A stretch of DNA of 45,414 nucleotides from contig NHZP01000107.1 in NCBI GenBank assembly GCA_003313425.1, forward strand, positions 1 to 45,414. Reading direction: 5' to 3'. The DNA comes from Pseudopyrenochaeta lycopersici. Taxonomy: Eukaryota > Ascomycota > Dothideomycetes > Pleosporales > Pseudopyrenochaetaceae. This document shows, one piece after another, positions 10,734-20,850 of the stretch. A program made the translations under genes and the position numbers. The notes under the pieces were generated by a model, which searched no databases, was not told the origin of the DNA, and saw nothing but the letters and a program-made list of their open reading frames with translations. Each line of letters starts with the position of its first letter. The first letter of the stretch is position 1.

Positions 10734-10805
10734 TGGAGATATTAGGACTCGATCCTAAAATAACGATATGCAAAATCGCAGTTTTACCAATTAAACTATA
10801 TCCCC
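10734..10805 (-). tRNA. trnA: tRNA-Ala(UGC)
   Basis: The acceptor is GGGGATA/TATCTCC. The anticodon loop TTTGCAT lies in stem GCGAT/ATCGT. Confidence 0.9.
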
Positions 10806-10834
10806 TTAAGTTGATATCAACATATCATTTAAAT

Positions 10835-10907
10835 AGACCCAAGCGGGGTTCGAACCCGCGCATTTAACAGTGAAAATGTTACGTCTTAACCACTTGACTA
10901 TTGGGCC
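10835..10907 (-). tRNA. trnE: tRNA-Glu(UUC)
   Basis: The acceptor is GGCCCAA/TTGGGTC. The anticodon loop TTTTCAC lies in stem TAACA/TGTTA. The T arm is GCGGG/CCCGC. Confidence 0.92.
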
Positions 10908-11231
10908 TTATAACTAATATAAAAACTTAAAAACGAAAAAATATAAAAAGTAAAAATATAAAAACTAAAAAAGATTAATAGACTTTAAATATTTTGAACC
11001 TATATCTGTTATTTAAATTTAATACATACAGTCTTAAACTTAAAAATTTTTCGTTAAAAAGTTTATATAAGCCTATATATAAATATAACAGTACTAACCC
11101 TAGCGGTTTCTGGCAGAGCAACCCCCCTATTATTTGTCATAACCACGCTTACGGTTTTCATGTTTATAGATTATGTGGGCTTAAAAACACCTTTCTACAG
11201 TCATACTGTGTAGGTTTAAGAACACTTCCTA
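10908..11231. other. Unassigned spacer with a GC-richer structured island
   Basis: This is 324 bases between tRNA-Glu and tRNA-Met. The first half is plain AT-rich sequence. From about 11090 to 11225 the base composition rises and several self-complementary stretches appear (GGTT...AACC at the CTGGCAGAGC loop; AACC...GGTT around GTAAGCGT on the minus strand; AAGCC...GGCTT as a possible outer pair). An 83-codon open frame (10994-11245) crosses it but runs into the tRNA and looks like no protein. It is possibly an RNA gene or a leftover. Confidence 0.35.
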
Positions 11232-11304
11232 TAAGGCCAGAATGACTCGAACACTCATCTGAGCTATTATGAGCAGCTTGCTTTACCTATTAAGCTATAG
11301 CCTT
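11232..11304 (-). tRNA. trnM: tRNA-Met(CAU), copy 2
   Basis: Acceptor AAGGCTA/TGGCCTT is paired with G-U. The anticodon loop CTCATAA lies in stem AGCTG/TAGCT. Confidence 0.87.
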
Positions 11305-11310
11305 GAAGTA

Positions 11311-11379
11311 TGCGGACAGAGGATTTGCACCCCTATTTACTGGTCATGAGCCAGGTATGTTACTATTACATTAATCCGC
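11311..11379 (-). tRNA. trnM: tRNA-Met(CAU), copy 3
   Basis: The anticodon loop CTCATGA lies in stem CCTGG/CCAGT. The acceptor GCGGATT/TGTCCGC is weak at its inner pair. It could be the initiator or a tRNA-Ile with modified C34; the sequence does not decide. Confidence 0.8.
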
Positions 11380-11402
11380 GTTAATAATTAAGAATATCTA
11401 AA

Positions 11403-11475
11403 TAGCCCAGTACGAGAATTGCACTCATATCTTCCGATTACAAAACGGGTGCATTACTATTATGCAAACCAGGCT
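11403..11475 (-). tRNA. trnT: tRNA-Thr(UGU)
   Basis: The acceptor is AGCCTGG/CTGGGCT with G-U pairs. The anticodon loop is TTTGTAA. Confidence 0.85.
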
Positions 11476-11559
11476 AAATAAAGTATTTTTAATGATAAGT
11501 ATGTTATTTAGTTAATGAAAAACTAACTAGATAAATATATTATCTAGTTATAATAAATT

Positions 11560-14500
11560 AGTACTTTATACCTAAGAACATCAAAGCCCTTTCAGCCAAA
11601 GCCTATAATCCCTAACCATATTCTTAAAACAATATGAAAAATGGGGATTCGTAATGTTATACTACGTTTCTAAGAGTATCCTAAGGTAAGCTTCGTGCCT
11701 AGATGCATTCAGCACTTATCTTAACTAACATAGCTTTCCTGCCGTGCCTATACTATGTATAAATACTTGAGTATAAAAGTATTACCAGATATAGCTCAAA
11801 TAGGAAATAAATTTATATAAATCTATCTATATTACTTTCCTTCTTCCATAGATACCCATTCTCTACTTAGTAAGAAAAACCTATTCTTACTGTAATTTAT
11901 CAGGTTAATATTAAGCGTATAAACAACAGGTAAACCATAGGTTACCATACCCAACTCCTTTCGTACGAAGGGGCTATCCTTATTTTACTCTAATTTCCTC
12001 TAGAAGATAGAAACCATACTGTCTCACGACGTATTTAACCCAGCTCGTGTAGCTCTTTAATCGACGAACAGTCGTACCCTTCATGATTCCTGCATTCATG
12101 TGGATGAGCTAAGCCGACATCGAGGTGCCAAACTGCGCACTCAATTTGTACTCTCTGGCGCAATTAGCCTGTTATCCCCAGCGTAGCTTTTTCAATAATA
12201 CAAGACCTTTCCTTACTGCGTCTTGCGGTCTTTATGCCCTGCTTACGCAACTGATAGACGTGTATGTCAAACAGTAAAGCAAGATTAAGCCATTAAACTT
12301 TGGAAGTATATATCAACATCATTTTCTCTTATCAAATTTAGATAAAAAAAATAACTAATAGTGTTACAATTAATATTGTATAAACAACAATGTGTTTATA
12401 ATTCAATTATATATTAATAATTAATACTATATATACACCTATTTTCCACATAGGTAAAATCTTACTTATATTAAATTGTTTTAGTTCTAACTTAAATAGA
12501 AATATAACTGAATTAGTTATAGATACTTTATAAAAGTAAATATAAAAAATAACAAACTAAATATAGTAATTAAAAAATTAAGATATATAAGGCAATTATT
12601 TAATAAAAGCCCTATATAAATTGCGTATAGCATATTACAAAAATAAATTTGGATACTCCCAGGTACTCTTTATGGGATCTGTGCCCCGCATAAACCATCT
12701 GCTAGCCATTGTCTCCTGAGTTTGATGTAATCTCCCTCCTTTTATGGATTACATTCAGACGTCAACTACAAAAATGTAGTCTATTCTACTGATATAACAA
12801 CCAGAGTAAAGGTGTTTCAATTCCATCAGTCAACTACCTTATTCCCTAAAACCTGTTACATTATACCCTATAACTAGTAACAGTAAAGCTGCATGGGGTC
12901 TTCTCGTCTATCTAGAGATAGGCAGTATCTTCACTGCCATTCCAGTTTCACTGAGCCAATCATTGAGACAGCTGTTGCATCGTGAGATCATTCATGCGCG
13001 ACATCATTTAAATGCCAAGGTATTTCGCTACCTTAGGACCCTCATAGGTAAGGCCGCCATTAAATGGGGGTTCCTTCAAAACCTAGCCTATTTTAGTAAT
13101 CTAAGTAAATCCGTTAACCAGCCATCATTGGGCAGATAGCGCACTCTATACATTGATTTACATCTTACGCAAAGTGCTGTGTTTTAATTAAACAGTCGTG
13201 CAACACCATTTTATGTCTCCTCTTCCTAAACTGATATTAATCAGTAGGAATGGCACACCTTCTCCCTCAGTTACGGTGTCAATTTGCCGAGTTCCTTAAT
13301 GATTGTTAGCTCAAACGCCTTCGTATTCTCTACTAGCTTACTTGTGGTAGTTTTTAGGTACGGTTTTATATTCATAAGGAAGTCTAGTATTTTCTTTTTA
13401 GTTTATTTACTAGTATTTATGTACATCCTCAGACTATATGCTTTTCCAGAACATTTTACTCAATTTCTTTATGTTGTCACATATAATCTCCTCATCATTT
13501 TATCCTTTAGGTTTAATTTAGAGACCGATTTATTTTCCCATAAGCTTAAGGCGAGAGGACCTATTACGCATCCTCTTTTTCGTTACTCGTGTCAGCATTC
13601 TCACTTGGGATATTTATGGAAACCCGCTATTTAACGAGCAAATTACAAATGTAATTATGAAAATAGATGTAGTGCCTATAAACCTAGTTTTTATAAATTA
13701 AAAAAAGATTATAAGGGTTAATACATATTACCTATTTTTAATCCTATTTACCCAATGTTCCGCTACCCCATAAATAATACTTAAATAATATTTAAGTATA
13801 GTAAAATTAGATTAAATCTAATATTAATTATTATGGACAAGGTGTCGGTGTTTTGTTTTAGATCCGTTATATCTTCGGCGCTTTTAACTAATTTGGTTAA
13901 TTAATTAACCATTTGAACCAGTGCTCTGTTACGAGGTCTTTAAAAAATGGCCGCTTCTAAGCCTATTTCCTGGTTGTATAGTTTAAATACTTCCTTACTT
14001 TCACTTAACAAAAACTTTGGAACCTTAAACACTTGTTCTGGGCTGTTTCCCTTTTGACATACAACCTTATCGTTAAATGTCTGATAGTTCAACACTCATC
14101 ATTGCCCTTCCGAGAGCAAATACTCGCGAATAGAGTCTTCACGACCCCCCCATATGCACAAGGCATTATATACCCAAAGAATACTAATGCACAAATTGTC
14201 CGAGATTACAGTTCTGTACCTGCTATGATGTTATTTAAACTACATACTTACATATGTTTCGCGGAAAACCAGCTATAGTAGTCAGGATTGTCTTTCACTA
14301 ACTTACCACAGTTCTTTGGATATCTTTACAACGATAACCCATTCGGCCTTTTATAAGCCTGACCATGGTAAGATCACTACTCTTCGGGTCTCTAATTAGA
14401 TACTAATTCATTACTTAATAATTGGATTATCTAGGCAAATTGATTATTTTTCATGAATCTATACCGTTTAACACACTATCCGTATTATTCAATATATCAT

Positions 14501-14960
14501 CATTAATCACTACTTGCTTGCATCTAATTAGAACTTGCTGACCCATTATACAAAAGGTACGCTCTCATATGTTTATTAAACTTATCTTGAGCTGCTTATA
14601 AGACTACTATTTCCAATAGTTCCTTCACAGTACTATTCTCTATTTCTTGTATATTATATTAAGGCTTAGAGGAAGGTTCCCCTATATTCAAACAGATTAA
14701 TCCATTTTACTTTAAGCCTATATCTATTTTCATTCACACTACTAATAGAATCTCGTTTGATTTATTTTCCTGAAGCTAATAAGATACTTCAATTCACTTC
14801 GTTTTTTTTATAAAAATTCTTTTACCATTTTCCTTAATAAATGGAAATTACTCCATCATTTTTACGGTACTAGTGGTTTAATATACAGCTTTTTATTTTT
14901 CCATAATAGTCTCTTTATATACTAGCCATAAAATTAATCCTTATTATATTTAAAGTAATA
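11560..14960 (-). rRNA. rnl: Large subunit ribosomal RNA
   Basis: This is about 3.4 kb; the ends are approximate. On the minus strand it shows 23S landmarks in the right order. Near the 5' end is the CGAAGTGAATTGAAGTATC region (about 14783-14801). Then come the GACGAGAAGACCCC segment (about 12895-12908), the GCTGGGGATAACAGG peptidyl-transferase segment (about 12168-12182), and the sarcin-ricin loop region around TTCGTACGAAAGG (about 11955-11970) near the 3' end. An AT-rich expansion lies at 12310-12650. No intron is evident. Several long open frames on the plus strand inside it are not genes. Confidence 0.93.
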
Positions 14961-15048
14961 TAATTAAGTTAATAAAATTATGAAATAATACATTACATAT
15001 CAAATACATTACTATATATTTTTATATACAATTATTTAAAATTATATT

Positions 15049-15121
15049 TCGGGTTATTATGATTCGAACATAACAAGTCCTCAACCCAAATGAGGCGCCT
15101 AACCAACCTGGCTCTAACCCG
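15049..15121 (-). tRNA. trnP: tRNA-Pro(UGG)
   Basis: Acceptor CGGGTTA/TAACCCG is perfect. The anticodon loop TTTGGGT lies in stem CCTCA/TGAGG. It is the first tRNA upstream of rnl. Confidence 0.92.
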
Positions 15122-15234
15122 CTTATAATATTCAATGTGCTTTATAAATATAAGGTATAACATAACTATACGAATTGTATAGTTATAAAATAATATACTT
15201 ATAAAAATATAACAGAGAAATTATAAATATATAA

Positions 15235-15319
15235 CAGAGAATATCCGATTCGAACGGATGTGATTTTTCAACCAAATAAGTTTCAAGCTTATCACTTTAA
15301 GCCACTCAGTCAATTCTCT
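15235..15319 (-). tRNA. trnS: tRNA-Ser(UGA)
   Basis: This is a type II tRNA. Acceptor AGAGAAT/ATTCTCT is perfect. The anticodon loop CTTGAAA lies in stem ATAAG/CTTAT. Confidence 0.92.
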
Positions 15320-15511
15320 TTTTAGTTTATGTGGTTGTATAGTAAATAAGAAATTATTATTTATAGTAACATATTCTGTATATTAAAATATAAAATATAT
15401 TGTTCATTAGTAATATATTGTTTATTATTAACATATTGTTTATTATGAATATATAGTTTTGTACAGACTAACTTAATCAATAGATGAGATAATTATATAT
15501 CTTTAAAATAC

Positions 15512-15583
15512 AAGTGCGTACAAGACTCGAACTTGTAAGAACATGTCCGTAGCATGTCATTATACCAATTTAACTAACGCACT
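15512..15583 (-). tRNA. trnR: tRNA-Arg(ACG)
   Basis: Acceptor AGTGCGT/ACGCACT is perfect. The anticodon loop CTACGGA lies in stem ACATG/CATGT. It reads CGN codons. Confidence 0.92.
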
Positions 15584-15587
15584 TTAT

Positions 15588-15659
15588 TGATTCCTCAACG
15601 AATTGAACGTCGATCACATCCTTATCAAAAATGCGCTTTACCAATTAAGCTAAGGAACC
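15588..15659 (-). tRNA. trnI: tRNA-Ile(GAU)
   Basis: The acceptor is GGTTCCT/AGGAATC. The anticodon loop TTGATAA lies in stem CATTT/GGATG. Confidence 0.9.
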
Positions 15660-15759
15660 TTCATTACATATATAACATTTAAAAATTTAAAACTATTTAA
15701 CCCATTAAAGAATTAAAGTGTTAAACTTTATATATCTTTTTATCATGTTATATTATGAC

Positions 15760-15829
15760 AAGAGCATCCAGACTTGAACTGGAAATTTGAAGTTTGAAGC
15801 TTCCTATTTTACCAATTAAACTATACTCT
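15760..15829 (-). tRNA. trnW: tRNA-Trp(UCA)
   Basis: The acceptor is AGAGTAT/ATGCTCT. The anticodon loop CTTCAAA gives UCA, which reads TGA as Trp and fits the many in-frame TGA codons. A fragment resembling its 5' half (about 15850-15876) lies just upstream and looks like a partial duplicate. Confidence 0.92.
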
Positions 15830-15952
15830 TTTTAAATTATGGATAACACCTTTTTTACAATTGAACTATACTTTTTAATAAAATGATTTTTAAAATTAAA
15901 TTAATTTTAAGAACACATATGTTTAAATGTCTAGGAATAGTATACCTATATT

Positions 15953-16032
15953 CGGAAAAGAGTGGATTTGAACCACCAGGTGTTAAACACAATATTTAGC
16001 AAATATCTCGCCTTACCTATAGCAACTTTTCC
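15953..16032 (-). tRNA. trnS: tRNA-Ser(GCU)
   Basis: Acceptor GGAAAAG/CTTTTCC is perfect. The anticodon loop TTGCTAA lies in stem GATAT/ATATT. It has a type II variable arm. Confidence 0.9.
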
Positions 16033-16258
16033 TTTTACCTGCAATTATATAAACTTTTAATGATAATAATTATAACTAGAATGAAAGTTAAATATCAAAT
16101 TAAAAAGTTAACTATGAAACTAAAAAGTCAAATGTAAAATTAAAGTTAATAAGAATTTAACTTGAATAAACACTAAACTATAAAAGTCAACTCTCTAGTT
16201 GACTAGTATAGAATTAAAAACCTAAATATAGAATTTAAAAATTAATTAGGAAAGAGTA

Positions 16259-16330
16259 CGAGTCAGACCGGGCTTGAACCGATATCTACTTTCGTGACAA
16301 GAAAGTCCTCTACCATTAAGTTACTGACCC
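16259..16330 (-). tRNA. trnD: tRNA-Asp(GUC)
   Basis: The acceptor is GGGTCAG/CTGACTC. The anticodon loop TTGTCAC lies in stem CTTTC/GAAAG. The 226 bases between it and tRNA-Ser(GCU) are AT-rich with no gene seen. Confidence 0.92.
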
Positions 16331-16331
16331 T

Positions 16332-16404
16332 ATACGGCCAACCGAACTCGAATCGGTACAAATCGTTTGGAAGACGAATGGTCTACCATTAACCTATAGC
16401 CGTA
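16332..16404 (-). tRNA. trnG: tRNA-Gly(UCC)
   Basis: The acceptor is TACGGCT/GGCCGTA. The anticodon loop is CTTCCAA. Confidence 0.9.
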
Positions 16405-16415
16405 TATATCTTTTA

Positions 16416-16487
16416 TAAGATCTAAGGGACTTGAACCCTTATGAGAATGATTAAAAGTCATACGCTTTACCATTAAGCTAAGATCTC
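16416..16487 (-). tRNA. trnK: tRNA-Lys(UUU)
   Basis: The acceptor is GAGATCT/AGATCTT. The anticodon loop is CTTTTAA, and the T arm is AAGGG/CCCTT. Confidence 0.9.
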
Positions 16488-16519
16488 TATAAATATACTT
16501 ACTTATTATTCATAAGTAA

Positions 16520-16592
16520 TAAGAAATAAGTGATTCGAACACTTAACCTGCCGCGTGTAAAACGGATGCTCTACCAATTGAGCTAATTTCTT
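16520..16592 (-). tRNA. trnV: tRNA-Val(UAC), minus-strand original
   Basis: The cloverleaf is the same as at 2319-2391, to which it is identical. It is set in the main tRNA cluster, so this is the likely source copy. The shared upstream flank reaches to about 16635. Confidence 0.92.
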
Positions 16593-16645
16593 TTTGTTTA
16601 AAAAGGAAAGACGTAATATCATTTTTTTGTTATTATTTTTTGTTA

Positions 16646-17242
16646 TTATTTTACATTAGTTTGTGGCTTTAGAGTTATAACTATAGCACCAACCATCGCT
16701 AATAATAATATAATGGATGTAATTATTAATCATATAGAATAATTACCATATAATATATTTCCTATACTTGTTATATGAGAAGTTTCTGCTAAATACCCAT
16801 CTCATGACACAGATGTAACATTAGTTAAATTTTTCTTAATGCTAAAATGATATAATAAATTATTAGTCATTACCATGTATGGTAAAACATTATTAACTAA
16901 ATAGTTAAAGAAAATACCTACTAATATAGCTAAAGGTATACTATTAATACTGTCTATTAATAGTTCAGATATTCTAACATTTATTAACATTAATATAAAT
17001 AAAAATAATATAGATACAGCTCCTACATATACTAATAAGTAAGATAACCCTATAAAGTTTAACCCTGTTAAAATTAAATAAGCAGATATACATAAAAATA
17101 AACCTATTAAAAATAAAACAGATACAATGGGGTTTTTACTAATAATAACTAATATACCCAATAAGATAGCAATAATGTATAATAAGTCTAAATTAAATAC
17201 ATTATAACCATTAAATGTCATTTCATTAACTACATATAACAT
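16646..17242 (-). CDS. nad6: NADH dehydrogenase subunit 6
   Basis: This 198-residue membrane subunit of complex I includes the conserved segment GLSYLLVYVGAVSILFLFILMLI, the typical third helix. The C-terminus IILLLAMVGAIVITLKP is the usual Nad6 end and lies beyond a TGA Trp that would stop a standard-code reading. It is the only nad gene on the minus strand, set between tRNAs. Length is normal and no tail is seen. Confidence 0.95.
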
Positions 17243-17528
17243 CTAAAATTGTTAATTACCCTTTTCATAACTATAATATAGCTATTATATTAGTAAATAT
17301 ATACCTATTTTATATTACCATTATAATAGCCATTAACAAATAATTATATATAAATAGTAAATGTAAATTACCTTATATAAATCATAATTCATTTGTAATA
17401 TTGTTTGAAATAGAATTATTGTATAAATAATTTAATATTTAAAATAATTAAACTCAAGAGCTATAGCTCTTAATATTTACTTAACTTGCAAAAATAGTAG
17501 GCATAAACTGTCTTCTATAAATAGTGCA
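17243..17528. other. Spacer between nad6 and tRNA-Asn
   Basis: This is 286 bases of AT-rich sequence. I looked for atp8 here in both directions and saw none. One short palindrome (AAGAGCTATAGCTCTT, about 17455-17470) is present. I see nothing else. Confidence 0.6.
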
Positions 17529-17599
17529 AGCCCTTAAAATGAATCGAACATTTATCAGAATATTAACAGTATTCCGCTCTACCATTGAGCTATAAAGGC
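17529..17599 (-). tRNA. trnN: tRNA-Asn(GUU)
   Basis: The acceptor is GCCTTTA/TAAGGGC. The anticodon loop CTGTTAA lies in stem GAATA/TATTC. Confidence 0.9.
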
Positions 17600-17650
17600 T
17601 ATTAAATAATATAATTAAATTATAACAAATATAAATATTTAATTACCTCT

Positions 17651-17735
17651 TAGGAGACAAGAGATTCGAACTCTTAAAAGCATATTACTATTGAGTTTAC
17701 AGCTCAACCCTTCTTACCAATAAAGGAACTCTCCT
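17651..17735 (-). tRNA. trnY: tRNA-Tyr(GUA)
   Basis: This is a type II tRNA. The acceptor AGGAGAG/GTCTCCT has one inner mismatch. The anticodon loop CTGTAAA lies in stem TTGAG/CTCAA. A short (ATTTAT)n run (about 17750-17782) lies upstream. Confidence 0.9.
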
Positions 17736-17944
17736 TTTTTAATGTAATTATTTATATTTATATTTATATTTATATTTATATTGTTACGTAAAGTTTCAAT
17801 TTATATAAATACATCGTAAAACTATTTAAACAACAGTTATTTATAGTTAATACATACAGTTTAACTTATAAAATTGTTATAAAAGTTTTTGATTTAATCA
17901 GGAATAAAATATTACAATATTAATATTTTAAGTATAGTACCATT

Positions 17945-18027
17945 TATCCGAAGAACGACTTGAACGTTCACGACATAACGTCAACAAAGCTTAAATTTGT
18001 CCTGTCTACCAATTCCAGCACTCGGAC
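17945..18027 (-). tRNA. trnL: tRNA-Leu(UAA)
   Basis: This is a type II tRNA. The acceptor is GTCCGAG/TTCGGAT with G-U pairs. The anticodon loop TTTAAGC lies in stem ACAAA/TTTGT. Confidence 0.88.
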
Positions 18028-18169
18028 TTTTACTATAGACTATTTATGAAATAAAACAATCTCGCTCTAAAAAATTATAAACCAAAAAATAAATATCATA
18101 ATCTAAGTTTTATATAAAGCTACTATTCAAAAAATCAAAATGACTAGATAACAATATAAACTCTTTATG

Positions 18170-18228
18170 AGCCTGTTTATGGATTCGAACCATATAAATA
18201 GAAAATAATTTATGCTCCTTGCGCAGAC
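18170..18228 (-). ncRNA. tRNA-like element at the rns 3' end
   Basis: This has a sound T arm (TATGG-TTCGAAT-CCATA) and an acceptor with five pairs (GTCTG/CAGGC). It has only a tiny D arm and an 8-base loop where the anticodon should be. At about 59 bases it is too short for a normal tRNA. It sits directly after the rns 3' end on the same strand, where it could mark the site for 3' trimming. Confidence 0.45.
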
Positions 18229-18257
18229 TTTTTTTATTTGGGTGTATCGTTAATATT

Positions 18258-19925
18258 AATTAATCCCGGGCTAGTTCCCCAACCCGAACCGTATTTCGAC
18301 TTAACACCAATTAGAGTCACGCATACGAAGATTTTTCTGCCAAAAGATCTAAACCTGTAAATTTAGACTAACAATTCGCAGCCACCAAACTTATTGCACA
18401 TACTCCTTTCAGCGCCTGACGAGTGGTTAGTACCTATCTGAGATAAAATTCACCGTGATATGATTACTCACGATTACTAGTAATTCCTTTTTCATGCAGT
18501 CGAATTTCAGACTACAATCCATACTTTATCCTGTTTTAGGGATTAGCTCCAATTCGCATTATTGCATCCCTTTGTAAAGGCACATGTGGCACGTCTATAG
18601 CCCACAATATTAAGGCCATGATGACTTGTCTTAGTCCCTATTATCACATCCAATTGTAAGCGGAGAGCTGCTTTATATTATAAAATAAAACAAGGGTTTA
18701 CGTTAATTTAATGGACCTAACCAAATCTCACGACATTAACTGAAGACAGCCATGCAACGCATGTGGTCTAAAAATTTTAAAAATATTTTAGGTCATTCAA
18801 ATTGTGGTAAGGTTATTCGAGGATCATCGAATTAAATAACATACTTCACTACTGGTTTCAGAAACGGTCTAATGATTTCAGTTCCTGCGTTGCCACATTA
18901 CTCTTGAGGTGGAGTGCTTACACTTTCATTTATAGTTTCGCCTTAAAGCCAACCTATGGCACTCATCATTATCTGCCCAGGCTACGGGGGTATCTAATCC
19001 TCTTCACTATCTGAGCCTTCGTCCCTCAACGTCAGTTATAGCACTTTGCTTATTTTCTCTTTTTTATATAAGCATATATTTTCCATCTTATAAGAGAAAT
19101 TTATTCTAAATTAGAATAAGCAAGTACATGTACATAGAGGTTTGCCTTCGCCGTTATCGGTCCTATTGGTATTAGCAAATTTCATCTTTACACCAACAAT
19201 TCCGACATATTCCTCTCACATATCAAACTCAAGTGTAGCAGGTACTTATTTAAGCCTTCGCACACCGTCTAGGTACCCTATATACCTGTTAAAGATGAAT
19301 AACACTCGTCTCCCTTGTCTTACCGCGACTGCTGGCACAAGATTTGGTCGAGACCTATGGATATAAAGTTTTCATGATAAGCTTTATCCAGAATTTTATA
19401 AGACCTAGTCAAGCAAATTAATAAACTTATTATATTAACTCTCATTCCTGCAAGTTGCTGGTTCAGCCGTTAGGCCATTGACCAAAATTCCTCACTGCTG
19501 TACTATACGCACTGGGGTTTTTTCAGACCCAGTGTGGTCAATAGACCTCTCAGTCCTGACTACGGACATAAGCTAAATATGCCATTACCATACTTACTAC
19601 TTATCCGATGGTTATTAATAATCAACTAAGAGCGAAATACTATTTCTTTTAAACACACTTATTATTAATAATATTAACCTTTCAATCTAACCTTTTCAAT
19701 ATAATCGACCACTGGGTGATTAGACCTAGTATTAATAAATAATAATAAATTGTTATTATAAGGGATTTATTTTGCCTTACTCTTAGGTAGCCATAATACC
19801 ACTTACTCACCTGTACACCACTTCAATATACATAATTTATAAAAATTAAATATTGACGTTCGATTAGCATGTGTCAAGCATTTGCATAGCGTTCACTCAG
19901 AGCCATCATCAAACTCAAATAAAAA
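18258..19925 (-). rRNA. rns: Small subunit ribosomal RNA
   Basis: This is about 1.67 kb; the ends are approximate. On the minus strand the 5' end has GAGTTTGATGATGGCTC (about 19909-19920). The 530 loop GTGCCAGCAGTCGCGGTAAG is at about 19319-19338. The 3' minor domain (GTTAAGTCGAAATACGG and the GGTTGGGGAACTAGCC hairpin) is at about 18265-18305. No intron is seen. A 74-codon plus-strand open frame inside it (19142-19366) is not a gene. Confidence 0.94.
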
Positions 19926-20027
19926 AAAAATTAAATAATGTAAAGTACTATTCATTATTTAAATACAGAATATTTTTAAATATATCTTATATTTTAAGTA
20001 GATTAAAACCTATTCGTTCTAATTATC

Positions 20028-20098
20028 TTTCTTATCTAAGACTCTAACTTAGACTAAGATATTAGGAATATCTTGTTCTACCATTAAACTAATAAGAA
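20028..20098 (-). tRNA. trnR: tRNA-Arg duplicate with anticodon CCU, probably decaying
   Basis: This is a tandem relative of the tRNA-Arg(UCU) at 20161. Acceptor TTCTTAT/ATAAGAA and anticodon stem AGATA/TATCT are kept, but the anticodon is CCU. The T loop reads TTAGAGT instead of TTCGAGT, losing the conserved C that contacts the D loop. It could read AGG only, or be a pseudogene. Confidence 0.65.
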
Positions 20099-20160
20099 TT
20101 TTTTAATAGGATAAAAATATCTATAATATTAAATTAATAGTTATTACTATAGAAATAGTG

Positions 20161-20231
20161 ATTCTTATCTAAGACTCGAACTTAGATTCAGATATTAGAA
20201 GTATCTTGTTCTACCATTAAACTAATAAGAA
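20161..20231 (-). tRNA. trnR: tRNA-Arg(UCU)
   Basis: The acceptor is TTCTTAT/ATAAGAA. The anticodon loop CTTCTAA lies in stem AGATA/TATCT, and the T loop is normal. It reads AGR codons and is the first gene of the minus block. Confidence 0.88.
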
Positions 20232-20320
20232 TCTTTTATAGTAATTATCTAATAAAAGTATTATAATACCTAGATGTATTATAGTTTATATAAAAGATTT
20301 TATATTTTTACAAAAAAAAT

Positions 20321-20416
20321 GTAAATTATAAAAAAAAGTTATATATTTTTATAATTAGTAATTCAGGTTTCATTTTAGAATATACCCATTACATTACTAT
20401 TAAATTCTATAAAATC
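20321..20416. repeat. ~95-base direct repeat, copy 1
   Basis: It is paired with 20491-20585. Both share the exact 20-mer AATATACCCATTACATTACT, with more identical bases on its left (ATTTTAG), and an upstream GTTATATATTTTTATA. It lies in the divergent region. Confidence 0.8.
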
Positions 20417-20490
20417 CATATAGTTATATAAAATCCATATAATTTTGTTTATTATGTTATATAGTATTTAAATCATTTCATGAAATATAT

Positions 20491-20585
20491 GTAAATCATA
20501 AAAAGGGTTATATATTTTTATAGCTAATAAATTGGGTTTTATTTTAGAATATACCCATTACATTACTATGTAATTCTATAAAACC
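20491..20585. repeat. ~95-base direct repeat, copy 2
   Basis: This is the second copy of the unit at 20321-20416, about 170 bases further on, with several substitutions outside the conserved core. Confidence 0.8.
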
Positions 20586-20653
20586 GAAAATTTTAGTTGA
20601 ATATATAAAAATATAAAACTGATGCAAACCATTATTTTATGGATTTGTTGATT

Positions 20654-20698
20654 CAATGAAAACAATGAAAACAATGAAAACAATGAAAACAATAAAAG
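20654..20698. repeat. 9-base tandem repeat (CAATGAAAA)
   Basis: Four exact units are followed by one altered unit. It is in the divergent region upstream of cox3. A 35-codon open frame across it looks like no known protein. Confidence 0.85.
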
Positions 20699-20850
20699 AG
20701 GTTTCATCTATTTTTAAAAAACAATAAAATATTATTGAAAATGTAAGTAATAACTTCATAAAATCAAATAGGATTTCACTGTTAATTCATATACTGAACG
20801 ATAGGCTAAAGGATAATAGATATATCTTGATAATAAACGCATACTTTAAT

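Larger units (their letters stand above)
1..12808. repeat. Terminal redundancy, copy 1 (same as 32607-45414)
   Basis: This 12.8 kb stretch reappears at the other end of the contig in the same orientation. I found six differences, all small indels: a two-base AT loss near 140, T6 against T5 near 925, T8 against T9 near 3630, and three in rnl near 12370, 12575 and 12737. Gene order runs across the joint without a break, since nad5 starts at 32439 and continues into the repeat. The simplest reading is a circular genome of about 32.6 kb assembled past its own start. A true large direct repeat is possible but less likely. Confidence 0.9.

Noticed and set aside
10994..11245. 83-codon plus-strand open frame (also 43602-43853)
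   Set aside because: It runs into tRNA-Met, has no recognisable protein character and lies among minus-strand RNA genes.
12310..12650. Intron in rnl
   Set aside because: The AT-rich block lies at a known variable expansion of the large rRNA, and no group I or II core elements were seen.
13284..14278. Plus-strand open frames of 81-116 codons
   Set aside because: They lie inside rnl and show no protein features.
15850..15876. Extra tRNA upstream of tRNA-Trp
   Set aside because: Only a 5'-half-like fragment is present, with no T arm or 3' acceptor; it is a partial duplicate at most.
19142..19366. 74-codon plus-strand open frame
   Set aside because: It overlaps the 530-loop region of rns.
20321..20585. 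CRISPR array
   Set aside because: There are only two imperfect long direct repeats in a mitochondrial genome; no regular spacers or cas genes.
20620..20730. 35-codon frame over the CAATGAAAA repeat as a possible atp8
   Set aside because: It is repeat-encoded Asn-Glu-Asn, lacks the Atp8 start and uses TGG, unlike the neighbouring genes.
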